A DNA stretch of 64,000 nt. It comes from Dryococelus australis. Taxonomy: Eukaryota > Arthropoda > Insecta > Phasmatodea > Phasmatidae. The DNA lies in contig CM057005.1 in assembly GCA_029891345.1 (NCBI GenBank), positions 68,023,760 through 68,087,759 of the forward strand. The letters are read 5' to 3'. This document shows, one piece after another, positions 44,986 to 57,482 of this stretch. The notes below the pieces were generated by a model. The model did no database searches. It had not been told where the DNA came from and saw nothing but the letters and a program-made list of their open reading frames with translations. Positions within the stretch are counted from its first letter, which is position 1; each line of letters starts with the position of its first letter. Both the position numbers and the translations under genes were made by a program.

Positions 44986-47528
44986 CGTTAAAATAGAATC
45001 TGAACAGATTTGTGGTCTCCACAGTGTGGAGGCAGAAATAAAGAAAAAAACTTTAAAACGTTAAAAGAATAGATATTTGTTTCGTAAGTGTAGTGGCTGA
45101 GGGCTGCAGGTTAAACTAGGCAGGATAAAATAAAGCAGGCGTGTGCCAGCGGGTATACCAGCTCGCTGGGCGCCAGTGGGCGGTGGGGGCGGTAGGGGCA
45201 ACGTACGACGTCCGCTAGTAAGAGAATTCCTCGTTGGAATGCGAGGCGTGGGGGAAAATGTAAATTTGCAATAACTATAAAAATTCTCAGAATAAAAGAA
45301 TTACTGAAATAGATCTGGATAGCGACCTTCAGTTTACACATCAAACAGAGTAACTTTAAGAACGATAGTTGAATAGCATTCATCAGTAAACAGCGTGCAC
45401 GACGAAATACTTCACAGCTCCCATACGATTTGCACGAAAAAAAAACCCTGGAACACATTAATGAATACACGACATTATACCGCACAAAAATATAATGAAA
45501 CAACTTCAACACCCTCTACGAAAATCACTGATACACAAGCATTTAAATAACTGGATTTTATCAAGAGAGAAATAAAATTCAGTGCGTCAAGAAGATGCAT
45601 ACTTTAAATTCAATTTACTTCAACGATTGGAATGTTAGCATGTAATTATTCTTAGGAACGCTGATCCCATTTAAAAGAAACAAACAGGAAAATGGCTTTT
45701 AGTGGTATCTGACTTAAATAATCAACAACCACGTCTCACAAGTGCAATCTGCAAGCGACCAAGTACACGAGCGTTCATTTTTTGCATCATATTAATTAAG
45801 GATTCTCAGTTATCGTTTTCCTTAGTATCACAGCTAGCTCTTAATAATAGTAGGCACGTAGAATTCATACAACTGTGTCCTTAGTATTGCAATTAATAAA
45901 ATATCACTTATATTTTCCAAAGAATATCGTCTCTCAATTTAGTTGAATTTCTCAAAGTTATTACTGCTTGTAAAAATCACAATTACAGTTCAGCTGAGAA
46001 TAGTTAGAATAAGAATTGAGCTAAAACAGCACTTTCCAAATCTAGATGACGCCAAACGGCGTAGCTTACGTCCAACCATCGGAGACTCAGGTTACAATCT
46101 TCAGGTCACTAAAAACTATTTTATCAGTCTGGCCTCTTCACAATTAACCAGCTGTTGACCTAACACACTGAATGCACCTCTCCGCACGCAGCTATCTAGT
46201 CTAAGTTATACTGGTGGACGTTCAGATTCCTCCATCACGGAGAATCGGCTCAATCACGACCGTTCATATTAATAGCCCAAAAGGAGTGCGCTCAAACGGC
46301 GTTTTCACCCACGCTATCAGAAAAATCAACGACAGGAAATATGATAAAGCCCTTCCTCTGACGTCACTTATGGAAATTCCTGGTATCAGACACATTCCTC
46401 TTGGGCCTACCTAGACCAGGTAAAACAGTGCATTTCATGGAGAAACCTTTCACAACACTGTTATAACAAACCCTGCTGTGATTAAATAAACATCATAGAT
46501 AACCATACTAGCACATGAACACATTCCAAGTGTAAACCATGGAGGTATTAGTCTATGTAGTGGAAGCCGAGACACGAAAGTGAAGCCGAAAATGAAAGAC
46601 AAGGACAGGGCTAGTAGTGGCAAAAAGGTGCATGTTTTACATTGCTTACTATGTAACTTTTGCCATTCATAATATGGCGGCTGGCATAAACGATCGGTCT
46701 GCGCATGCGTAGTTGAAAGAAGTCAGGTAAGGCATCGGCTTCACTTGATAAACGTGAAGATAGAATGTTGCCACTCCATCATCTATTATCACCATGATGT
46801 AAACATACATTAAGGTGAGATACCAATTAAGTTAGATACTTTAACTGAGACGTGTTATTAACATCAAATATGACTAATATCATCATTTAATTACCTAGGG
46901 GCTTTTGTTTACGTTTTGTACTGAAATAAAGCAAGAGAAATATGTAAACAAACATTCAATTTATAGTAAATCAATATTTCGTTAACAGAAATAAACAAAC
47001 TTTAAAAGTCTGTGGGGAGCTACCACCACAGCAAATCATTTGTTAATGAATTAACTAAGTGACTCTGGACAAAGAACGCCAAAACAGTTTTGCAGTATTG
47101 CAGGAAATAATTTTATATTAGTAAAACATTTAAAAAGAGACACGATTTAAATTTTTAGAAGAGAATCATGTAAAAAAACGGCACTGTTGCACTGCAGGAT
47201 TTAAACGACTTTCTATAAATATACTGGTACGTTCGTACCGTCCCGCAGCAATCTTATGCTTCTTTTAACTACCCACGCATTTGGCTTCGGGCTCCGAACT
47301 CCACGGCTAAAAATTCGTAAGCGTCCTGTTGTGACTCCTCGGAAACTTGTGGCGAAGCTTGCACGTAGCTTATTAGACGTAGTAGAGTGCGGTATGGCAA
47401 ATGTGTGTTGTGCAACATCTTAACTGCTGTGTGTACAGTCGCTCCAGAGAGCGGTATTAATCAGACCTGCCACACGCCGAGAGGAGAGCGGCCGCCAAAA
47501 TTAGTTATTGCTAGTGATAGGGCTGATA
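44986..47528. other. No recognised feature, 2.5 kb
   Basis: Mostly AT-rich. Frames up to 133 codons (45111-45512, minus) have hydrophobic and Cys-containing stretches but no domain I recognise. No repeat shared with the rest of the window. Confidence 0.4.
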
Positions 47529-47777
47529 TAGACTGTTCACGGTAAAATGAGCACTTTTGTAACACATTACCATGAGCTTCATCGCTTTATTCATGCGTTG
47601 GTCAAATGAAACTGTGAAATTATTAAAAAAGTAAATACTTTACAAATCTGCTCATTTTTACGCTTCGAGGCATTAAAAAAAACAGAAAGCGAAATAAACA
47701 ATTTTAAGTTATCACAAATGGTTACCTAACACTTTTTATTCGACGTGAAGATATAGAACTACTTTCCATTCATCGTT
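47529..47777 (-). mobile_element. MITE-A, minus orientation, internal deletion and right end lost
   Basis: TAGACTGTTCACGGTAAAAT after TA (47527-47528). The AAGCCCTGCTTAAGATC...GTTAATTTTAC block is deleted. It continues through ACACTTTTTATTCGACG and stops near TTCCATTCATCGTT. Confidence 0.8.
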
Positions 47778-47874
47778 GATGAAGGAGTACTAGAGGAAGA
47801 CGAAACAACAGCAAAGGACTGAGCATTAAAATTGGCTCGTGGTCCCTAGAAGATCCTAACAGAAGAAGAAGAAA

Positions 47875-48066
47875 ATAAGTATTATAATATATAGCTAAAA
47901 TATAAATAAATGTTCAATTTAATATAAAAAAAAACACTTTGATGCTAACGTAAGTATAAAAAGCTTGTGATAAACGGTATATTCAGGAAACAACCAAACA
48001 CGCTATGCATGGAGTGATTTTTCAAAGGCTTAATTCATAAAGTGAGAAGATTCCGCGAATAGAGTA
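47875..48066 (-). mobile_element. MITE-C fragment, minus orientation
   Basis: GTTCAATTTAATATAAAAAA, GGAAACAACCAAACACGC, GGAGTGATTTTTCAAAGGCT and the end TTCCGCGAATAGAGTA identify the distal half of a MITE-C. The proximal half is missing; about 95 bp of unrelated sequence separates it from the MITE-A fragment. Confidence 0.75.
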
Positions 48067-48424
48067 CAGTAGAGACCTTGAAAGTAACATTGTATTAGAA
48101 ACACAATTTCACTTTCTTTTCTGGGACGTGAGATCACGTCAGCGACAACATCGATCAGCAACTCGCAGTATCACTGTTTGAATGATACAGAAATGCTCGG
48201 AAAACGTTCGCCAAGTCCACCATCATAAGAAAGGCACTAGAGATCTCAAATATACGTTACATAAATAACATGAGTTTGATAACAGCAGCAAGAGAAGAAC
48301 TCTCAGTCTACTTGATCATTTTAGATTTATAAATTTTATGAGTATTTTCATTTATTATTTACTCCACCAATTTGTAAATATCTAGCAAACATTCGTCAAC
48401 GCGAAGATTCTCTGTTCAGATGCG
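48067..48424. other. No recognised feature
   Basis: Unique-looking AT-rich sequence. Confidence 0.4.
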
Positions 48425-48426
48425 TA

Positions 48427-48847
48427 AAGGCTGTTCACGATAAAGTGAACACTTTTGAAATCAACCTTAGAAAAAAGTCACTGCTCCTAACTACATATAT
48501 TATAACGGGCGCACTGAGTAACATGTGCACAGTAAAGTTGGTAACGATGTATAGAAAGTAGTTATATATCTTAACGTCGAATAAAAGAGGTTAGGTAACC
48601 ATTTGTGATAACTTAAATTATTTATTTTGGTTTCTGTTTTCTTTATTTATCGAAGTGTAAAAACGAGCATATTTGTAAAATATTTACTGTTCTTATAATT
48701 TTACAGTTTCACTGGACCGACGCATGGATAAAGTGATGAGGCACTTGCCAGTGTTAATTTTACATAAGGCGGAGGAATAAGCAACGTCGATACAAGTAGA
48801 TCTTAAGCAGGGCTTTCAAAAGTGCTCATTTTTCCGTGGTCAGCCTT
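48427..48847 (+). mobile_element. MITE-A copy
   Basis: 421 bp: AAGGCTGTTCACGATAAAGT after TA (48425-48426) to TTTTTCCGTGGTCAGCCTT before TA (48848-48849). Inverted relative to 47529-47777. Confidence 0.88.
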
Positions 48848-48896
48848 TACTGGAATGATAGCTAGTGTTACGCGCTGCAACTCGCACCGGTCGAGA

Positions 48897-49263
48897 GCAT
48901 AGACTAAAGATGAGGCAGACCGATCTCGCTGGCTGCGCACAACCAATTTCACCGTCCCAACATTGAACTGCTTCTCTGCCTACACGTCTAGCAAAAATGG
49001 CGTGGATTGGGTGTGAGGTTAGAACACTGTTTAGTAAATAAGTGATTTTGAGATTGTTTTTATATTTCCTCTAATCAATTTGTAATGCGTTTTGATTACA
49101 TTCAAACTGGTAAAAGTATTTTATTAATATAATAGTGCTTGTCATTTTAAAATTAAGATGTAAACAAACACGTGCATCACTGTTGAACATGTGACTTTGA
49201 AAGTTGTGTAGGATTGGGGTAGGTCAATGTTGGGTACATGCGCAGAAGACGAATAAGCGGTTC
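48897..49263 (-). mobile_element. TIR element, family I, copy 2 (one end truncated)
   Basis: Reverse complement of 9954-10333. ATAGACTAAAGATGAGGCAG is the preserved terminus; the other side breaks off at GACGAATAAGCGGT, lacking the final TCTACCCCATCGTTAGTCT equivalent. Confidence 0.7.
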
Positions 49264-50200
49264 TTCAAATTTTTAGAGTTTGGTCGCGAGCTCCCGTTAG
49301 GGCGCTATCCGGCTCTGAGGGGAAGCGGGTTGACCCATCTCGACCCTACCCTCCTAACCAGACAGAAGCGCTCGCTGTCTTGTCCCCCCGGGGGGGGGGG
49401 GGTAGCTGGAGAATGATTAACAGCGGCGAGACCTGGCTGGCGTCACAGGCCCTCCTCCCCTGTTGGAGAACCCGACTAATGTAGAGGATGGACAAGAATA
49501 TCCTGGGAATTAGAACTCTTGGCGCAACGCGGGAGTTAGAGAAATTTCTGGGCGATGGCCTACGACCCTATAAATATTGCAGTGGTCCAACGGCCAGCAG
49601 TCTTTGGTGGAGACCATCTGGGTGAGTGCGGAGTGCGAAGTCAGGTGCGGACGACGACGGGAGAGGTGTTCGTGGTTTGAATGGACGAGAGGGAGTGAAA
49701 CCCAACAAGTGAAGCCACTGTGCGTGAGGGCTCTCGGAGAACTATGCACATCGCGGACTTGTAGGACATGGACTACACTGAGATGGGACTGAATGAACAT
49801 GTAATACGGATTTTATTGTAAATATTCGAACTGTCAAATATGGACACATAACTTGTAAAATAATTGAATAGGTTTTGATATACTGTCTATTGGGACAGAG
49901 TTATAAATATTTAATTTTGTTCATTCCTTTGAGGTGATTGTAAATTTGATTTACTGAAGTTGTTAATTGTAAGCAGCAAGGTATATCAATTCACTGTGTG
50001 ATACTGAGTCGAGAGAATTTTTGTTTGCAGTTATTGTAAATAACATTAGAAAATTATAATTAACTCTTATTTAAATAAGACCTCCATCGTTTAACGAACA
50101 TGGTTTAGCCCACTGACTATTAAAAAATTGTAAAACTACTACCCCTGACACAGAATTTCTTGGTCGCTCAGTCTCAGCATATCGGTGAGCGTTACAACGC
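49264..50200. other. Unassigned; possible LTR-like promoter region
   Basis: GC-rich to 49790, with a TATA-like CTATAAATATT at 49568-49578, then AT-rich and closing with GGTGAGCGTTACA near 50195. Ordered TATA box, AT-rich downstream part and an ACA end are compatible with a solo LTR, but no matching TG start, no target duplication and no second LTR were found. A C6G14 tract lies at about 49385-49402. Confidence 0.2.
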
Positions 50201-53145
50201 CCTGTTGCCACATCTATAGCGTCGTTGTACGTGTGTCGTGGAAGCTGAATTTAGTAACACAAATTACAATCCTGTGCATAAATAAACATTTGAAAATAGT
50301 AGAAAGAGAAATCGATAAACCAAATACGTGATTTATTTGGGAGTTTATATTTATTAGAAAACTCTCTCAGCAGACCACCTAAAATTTTACGTTTGTTTTA
50401 AAAAGGATCTGATTCTTAAATTTATAGACTAGCAACCACTATTAAACGTAAATGTAATAGCTGTCACGTACTTACAGTTGCATGTAGCGTAAGTAAAATA
50501 ATTCAACTTTGTTGATGTAGCTTATAACGACAAGCACGATTTCCTCTTCCCTGTTCGCGCTTATTATATAATTCTTTTCCATTTCAAACTTCCTCTCGTC
50601 ATTAAATTTCTTAATAAATAAAAATTAATTAACGGCTTGGATATGGAGAATAAATGAATTGTGCTGTGGGGAAGACTGTAAGATATATAGTGTGAGAAAT
50701 AATATTTAAGCCCCACGTGTGGGTATTAGCAACTGAAATGAATGGGGGTTCTTTAATGTATGTGAAGACAAACTGAGAGATATTTATATGTGTAATTATT
50801 ATGCAACATGTAGACAGTGTTTGCAAATAAACAACTGAATGTGTAGGTGACAGAACACACACTGTAAATTACTAAAACTCACCACAAAAACATCAACAGA
50901 CTTACATCTGACCAGCATGTTTCCTAGTATCCAGGCTTATCTTCGCCTCCACACAGCTATACATATGTCACAATTTGAATATTTGCTGGGAAATAATAAG
51001 AAAACTAACTACTAGCATATCAATCAAAGAAGTCCAAGGGCGAAGTGGAGTTTAATGTAAACAAAATCTTTTCTCATTTTAAATAATGTTTCTAACTTTA
51101 TATTATAACAACAGAATATTTACAAATACCACTAAGCAGCTGGACTAGAACATTAAATTTAAAACTCTGCACGTCTGTCAAAAATAGCAACTATGCGTGT
51201 GTGCTTGGCAGTCATAATTAAAGTCTTTGCAGCTTTTAAAAGTCCGTACAAAATGTAAAATTTTTTAGTCTGCAGAAAGTTTGGTTAATGTTCAAATAGT
51301 AATTACACTCAAACGTTACATTTTACAAGAAATCTGCCTATATGTCTACACTGAATAAAATGTTCCTGGCTAGCAATGTCGAAATTAGGTAGCGTAAAAC
51401 ACAAGGTCTTATTTTCAGGCACTTTGTGATCAGCAAGAAAGTATTGTATTAATTGTGTAGTTAACAGGAAACGTCTTTAGCACTCCACCGCTGGACCAAA
51501 GGTCACTTATTATGGCGGTGATAAGATAAGATACCTTATATCTCTGCGTTATACTTGGAAGTTGCAAAGCTCCTAAGCCCTCTTCAGACAGTTTGAAAAC
51601 ACCCTCTCGACTATTTACGTAAAACTGAACATATTTGCCGGGGTCAAACTCTCTTTTAAATTATAATGTTTCACTGTTCAGACGGAGTTCAGGTCTATTT
51701 GACCTGTTACGTTAGCGACCCATTTCAAACAAGATGGAGACCAGATCTTTCAACAACTCAATTTGGCGTCGGTTACCTAATTTGAATTTACCTATGCGAT
51801 ATATGGCTTATATCGGGGTGCATTCCTTATGATTATAATCAATACGTTGTTAGCAACCATTACCAACTTACACAAATTAACATGTAGCTCAAAACTTAAC
51901 AATATGAAAATAAATACGTAATATTGAATACATGAATAACCTTTCAACTGCTGCGTCTACAATGATAATTATGCGAAATAAAATAAAATAAAATTACTGA
52001 ATAATAAACTTATATGTAGAACACGTCACAACAAAGCCAGTTCTATAAAATAAACATGTGTGTACTCGTATGCTAGATTCCCATAACACTGTAAGGCTTA
52101 ACAATACTAATTAGATGTTTTACATAAAGATACATTACAAGCCTGTTGAAACCGTCACGCATAGTTGCCGTAATTTGTTTTGCTGTCCGAATTTTCTCCC
52201 TTATCGTAAAATTCTGGCACAGTTCCCAAAAGATATTCTTTGGTTAAATCATCAAAAACCGTAACTCGTTTCCTGACCTTTTTTTCTTTTTACACAAATG
52301 TTGCCTTCGGGCATAGATGCACTTTTGCTCTCCCCTTCCTTGCATATCGATCGCGCTGTACGTTCAAAGACATCGCCCTCGCCGTCAAAAAAACTGTTAA
52401 TTTTGTTTAAAATTTGTACTTTCACGAGATTCTTAGTTTAATAATTTAGTTTAAAAACATTGTTTGTGAACCATTTCCGTTTTGCAGCTACTGGCGATAA
52501 CGTGTTTCGAAAGGCGTGTGCTATTTCATGTTGTTCCGTGTTTTGTAGCTAGCCAGCACAAGTGATTACTGTTGATCACCCTACTTATTTGATCGCGCGA
52601 ATAATCACGGATGGGTAGAAGAATTTGTTCCGTTCTTTTTGTGCATCCAAAGCAGTGAGTTAGTTGCATATTTATTAACTGAATCTCTCAGTCTAGTAAG
52701 GACATAATAAAATTAAAGAAAATTGAAAGCTTAAACCTTTATTTGGAATTTTCTTCTCACAGATTTGAGAAGAGGAGCGCGTGTACAACACAGGAGTGGA
52801 TATTGCATGACAACGCCGTCAAAAATTTGATCTCTACATGATGTTTAATTATTAAGTTATATAATTAACAAGAAGTGAAATAAGAGTGTATAAAATGTTT
52901 GTAATAATTATAATATTTACTATACGTCGTTCAAACCGATATAAAACTATTATGCTATCCGATTATATTTTCAAAGGTAATTTTTTGCAGGTTCAGCATA
53001 CGACCAGTTTGTAGAGTGGAACAGAAGACTATAATTACAGGGACAAACAGTTCGAGGGAGTGTATTGAGACGGGGGGGAGGGAGTGGTGTTGCATGGGGG
53101 GAGGGAGGGGTGTTGCATGTAATTCTAGTACCACCCGAGGCAAGC
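50201..53145. other. No recognised feature, 2.9 kb
   Basis: AT-rich, very few frames over 60 codons. Nothing shared with the repeat families above. Confidence 0.45.
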
Positions 53146-53149
53146 CGCA

Positions 53150-53435
53150 AAAAAAAAGACCCAGAAGTTAACATTAATAGGCTGAGTAACCAAACAAGAA
53201 CAAGAAGGCCATCAACTTCTAGCACCCTGGACAAGGTTATCAAACTAATGATACAGTATCCCTACAGGAGTACGCAGGTATCGGTAGCCAACGACATGAA
53301 GCACATTAGAGTGCGCTCTCGTAAAATGCGACCGTCCTAAGAAAATAACTGTCCTTTAGACCACGAAAGTCAAATACAGCTAGTACTGTTTCCCGACGAC
53401 CGATTCAGAATAATGGATATTTCAACCATTCTCTT
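53150..53435 (+). pseudogene. Possible Tc1-like transposase relic
   Basis: One reading frame over 53150-53340 contains a basic segment (TRRPSTSSTLDKVIKLMIQ) resembling the second helix-turn-helix region of Tc1-like transposases, which bind the element's ends. After a stop at 53338-53340 the same frame continues with QLVLFPDDRFRI, resembling the motif around the first catalytic Asp. The roughly 50 residues normally between are missing, as is the rest of the catalytic domain, and another stop follows at about 53443. Short and weak: chance resemblance is possible. If real, it is dead. Confidence 0.35.
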
Positions 53436-54790
53436 TAGTAATTGACAACTGTTTAATCGCCTAGTTTATTGCTCTGTTCTGTCGAGTTATACTAAACTTT
53501 TCTGTGAGAAGTGAGTAATTACAGCACACCCGAGATTACAGCGCCTCGAGAGGCTGGCAAATGCTCAGGTGTTGTAGCTCTTCCTTCAACACTGGAAGGG
53601 ATGCACCCATACTACAAACTGGCTATGAAATTCCTTCCAGAATGGATTGTTGGGTATGGCAAGCGTAAATCATAAACTCGTAGCTCGAAACTGGCGTAAA
53701 GTGATTTTCTTAGAGGGAAGAGTAAAGGGGAGACTATACTCATACAAGTTGCAGTTTCTTCGGGAAAACGTGTCTAAAATGCTGGGAAACTTATGTCAAC
53801 AAAAAAGTTTTTATTACTTACATAAGTAAAATAAGTCGAAAAATACACAAAATAATTTTATTTTTCAAGTACATAGATTTATCACATAAGTTAAGTACTT
53901 AATAATTTACGATAAGCTGTAATGTTTAAAATTGATCATCCAGTTACTTTCTTAAGGCAAAGAACTTGAGTGGTTGAAATTATTTTAAAAAGGACGTTAG
54001 AGGTCGAAAAAATATAAAAATTTGCATCATGACTCCAAGCTATTTTGTCTATCGGTCCTGATTTAAAATTTTTTCCTAAGGCCAATTCGCAAAGATGAAG
54101 TTGCAGCATCCCATTCCCACAAAAAAAAAAATCGTACAATACGGCGGCTGTATGTTTCTTTCGCAGTGAAATTCTTTGGATTCGCTTGGTATTTTGGAAA
54201 AAAAAAAATAAAAAAAAAAAAAAAATCAACGTAGGCTACTAGGAATGCAGATTTACACAATTCTATCTAGTGCTCTTATTAAGTACACTCTAAATCTGAA
54301 TAAGTGATTTCAATCTGTAGAATTATTTTACTGAATTTTCAATGAATGATGTTAACTAGCGAAACAGTGGAATGCACTGTTTATTCACTGATTAAGTGAA
54401 TAACAGAAAATAAAGTAAGAATAATTATATTGGTTCAGGTGGAGCAGCTTTAGCTATTGAGATTTCAGAATGTAGCTTCTGAGGGGGCCTTGTATGTTAG
54501 CTAGATCTAATTTACATTTAAGAAAAGGTCGTACACGCAACATGGCAACGGCCGAAGTAAACCACTTGCAACCATTCGTCCGAGAGGCAAGTAGTAACGA
54601 TCAGATGCGAAAAGATGCGCAGAAAAAACAGCATAATTTTATAAATGATTAGTTTGATTAAATATGCTGCATTCCTTAGACAGAAACAAGAACTTCAGAC
54701 TCATACATATATTTCCTCTCGCAAGAGCTTTCCTTGTTTTTGACAAACATGAAGGGCTACGATGGAATGGATTTGAACAAGTCTCCTTTA
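53436..54790. other. No recognised feature; A-rich tracts
   Basis: AT-rich with A runs at 54119-54131 and 54197-54226. Minus-strand Phe-rich frames there are translations of the A runs. Confidence 0.5.
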
Positions 54791-55631
54791 ATCCATTCTC
54801 GGTTTCATCACACTTTTCGAAACAAACCTATGAAAAAAACACCCCATTAAAATAACGCATTTGGTTGTTTCTTAAATATGTTATGTATCACAGCCATTTC
54901 ATACGTTAACATAAAAATACCTTAACTTTGGTTGAAATTAATATTTACTCATAATTTATCTATAAATTACAATATTTTATTTATAACTAATAATATGATT
55001 AAGTACGGAGAAAAAACAGGTGTGTTGGTAATGCCTTGTAAGACATAGCTCTTATCCAAGATATTATTACACTGAGCGCGCACGAATGTGGCGCGTTGGC
55101 ACTCTGGTGTAATTTTAAAAGCTTTGTTTGCATGAAGCGGAGGAATATGGTGAAAGTAGAACGTTAGCAGGGCTTCAGAAAAGTTGTAAGTAAAGGTTGT
55201 TCACGATAAAGTGAGCACTTTAGAAATGAACCTTAGAATAATGTCACTGCCCCTGCATGCATATATTTTAACGGGTGCACTGAGTGACATTAGCACAGTA
55301 AAGTTGGTAACGATGGATGGGAAGTAATTCCATAGCTTAAAGTCGAATAAAAAGTGTTGGGTAACCATTTGCGATAAATTAAAATTAATTCTTTCACTTC
55401 TGGTTTTTTAATGCATTGAAGTGTAAAAATGATCAGATTTGTAAAATATATACTTTCCTAGTAATTTCACAGTTTCACTTGATCGACACGTGAGTAAAGT
55501 GACGAGGCTTATGGTAATGTTAATTTTACATAAGGCGGCGAAACACACAACGTGCATACAAGTAGATCTTAAGCAGGGCTTTCGAAAGTGCTCATTTAAC
55601 CGTGAACAGCCTATACCTGTGAATGCAGTTA
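54791..55631 (+). mobile_element. MITE-C split near its right end by a MITE-A
   Basis: ATCCATTCTCGGTTTCATCA after TA, then all MITE-C blocks (GGTGTGTTGGTAATGCC, GCGGAGGAATATGG, GCAGGGCTTCAGAAAAGTTG) to 55190. The MITE-A follows, and the remaining C terminus CCTGTGAATGCAGTTATA resumes at 55616. Joined, the two parts give the usual C right end GTAACCGTGAATGGACTATA with few changes. Confidence 0.82.
55193..55613 (+). mobile_element. MITE-A, complete, inserted in MITE-C terminus
   Basis: 421 bp: AAGGTTGTTCACGATAAAGT to TTTAACCGTGAACAGCCTA, with TA at 55191-55192 and 55614-55615. The insertion lies about 15 bp inside the C element's right end. Confidence 0.9.
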
Positions 55632-56014
55632 TAACCAAAACGTACATCCTTAAAAAACGCGGCGGCCCCAGATGCTTTTCTCTCATCGCGGAATGAGAAG
55701 ACGTGCAGACAAGCGGCGTATGGAGTCACTCGCGCCCACCTTGAACCGGCGAAAGAACTGATGTTGTGGTCCAGGCGGGAAGCTGGGCTGGGGCCGATGA
55801 CGTAAGGAGCTGCTATCGTGTGCCACGCCCACCGTTGCCATACGCGACGCGACCACGCGTCTTGCTATATTTTTAGAGTAAACTTTCACCACGTCGTATT
55901 CGCCCGCTCCTCCCCCCCCCCCCTTCTTTAAAGACACCCGTCTACCTGCCAAGTTCTCGGAATGATATTGAAGACTTTTTGTAAAAACTCCTGCTCCCAA
56001 TATATTTATCTAAT
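55632..56014. other. No recognised feature; C11 run
   Basis: GC-richer unique sequence; C run at about 55912-55923. Confidence 0.4.
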
Positions 56015-56752
56015 ACTACGTTTAGAGTAAAACTTCCGACTGGACTAGACTCTGACTGGAATTCAACCGTAGCGAACACGGAGTGAACATGGAGACAGAA
56101 AATCGCCTTTGAGGTTAAGTTTTAAATCCGGATTGACATGTAAGCAAGTTCGACGATGAAGTGAAGATGAACTGAAAGCTATGCAGCGACATCTTTCGGC
56201 AAGCGCGAGAAATACAAAACCGAGGATATTCGAAAAATAAATAGACGATAGTTAAACTATTATTGTTCCAGAGTTATTGTGAAACAAGCGTTTAATTTAC
56301 TCTTAGAAAATCGAAAATATCTCGTTTCCTATATATATATTTTTTACCATAATATAACTAATATTTGTCTGTCCGATATTACGGCAATAAAAAACAGCAC
56401 ATCCATTTCCATACAAACATTTTGCATTTCCTTCTTTTTGGACATTATTGTCCTAGTAGTCAGCCTAGAACTAGCTTAAAACAAATCTTAAAACTACGCA
56501 CGAACAATACACTTCCAAAATATCATTTGTTTCCCTCTCGCTACTAGTTCACTCCTATCGGCAGTGTTTAGACTGAATCTTCAATTCGGATTCTACACTC
56601 TAGTCCACCTTTTTCCAATTGGAGTGGATTACTCACTCACTTCACTCCAACTTCTGTCCAGTCCGTATCTGTTTATAGCAACGTTTCAATCGGGATTCTT
56701 CAGACTACGCCAGGTTCAATCCGGTTTGTAATTTTACTCTAAACGCACTATA
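56015..56752. mobile_element. TIR element with CGTTTAGAGTAAAA ends (family L)
   Basis: About 735 bp. Left CTACGTTTAGAGTAAAACTT, from the right AGTGCGTTTAGAGTAAAATT; subterminal parts are also inverted (GACTGGACTAGACTC against GATTGAACCTGG and TGAATCTTC). TA adjoins each outer end. It is non-coding; frames of 66 and 60 codons inside have no recognisable domain. Confidence 0.6.
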
Positions 56753-56793
56753 AGAAAATAAAACACACTCCAGACAAGTTGTTATTTGTACTA

Positions 56794-57003
56794 TACGCTA
56801 TTCACGGTAAAGTGAGCACTTTTGAAAGCCCGCTCATTTGGAATAATAGTCAATAAATATAATTTATTTTAGCCTAAGGCGTTAACATCCGAGTGCGGTG
56901 GAATATACACATTGCATTTATTACTTACACGACAGTATTTATTTTAGAAATATGTTTAAAGCATACAAAATGGCCGAAAGGAAAATATAACTAGGGCTTC
57001 AAC
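56794..57003 (+). mobile_element. MITE-B, right terminus lost
   Basis: TACGCTATTCACGGTAAAGT after TA (56792-56793) through GGTGGAATATACACATTGCA to AACTAGGGCTTC, then unrelated sequence replaces the right terminus. Confidence 0.82.
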
Positions 57004-57482
57004 AACATAGCAAAACCGATCCTTTCAAAGCATTGTATCTCAAAATATACTAACACAACGCATGTAAACTACGATAGAAAACGGCACTGAGCCTTGTTAC
57101 AGATTTCCCACCAGCAATATTATATGCTGAATGCTTAAAGTATCATAGTAGCACGCTGCATGATGAAATCACTGCACGCCAGTTCAGTGCCCCACACAGA
57201 GAGGCGGTATCACATCATATGCACCGGCCAGCGTCGCGATTATAACTGCATTTATTTTGGGCTTCACTCAGTCTAACTGCCCACTATTCGGAGATCTCAA
57301 CAACCGCACTGCCGGAGCAGTCAGCAGTGTTTTGTTATTTTTTAACGGCCTCGCTACGTCAGAGTACCGTTTCGAAATATCCTTCGTTTAGATGACAGTT
57401 GGGTCGGTAATTAACTGTGCGTAGCACAAAGTTCTGAATACATACCTTAGGTCAGCATGCCGAAATGAATGAAAATTTGTTA
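57004..57482. other. No recognised feature
   Basis: Unique-looking sequence. Confidence 0.4.
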
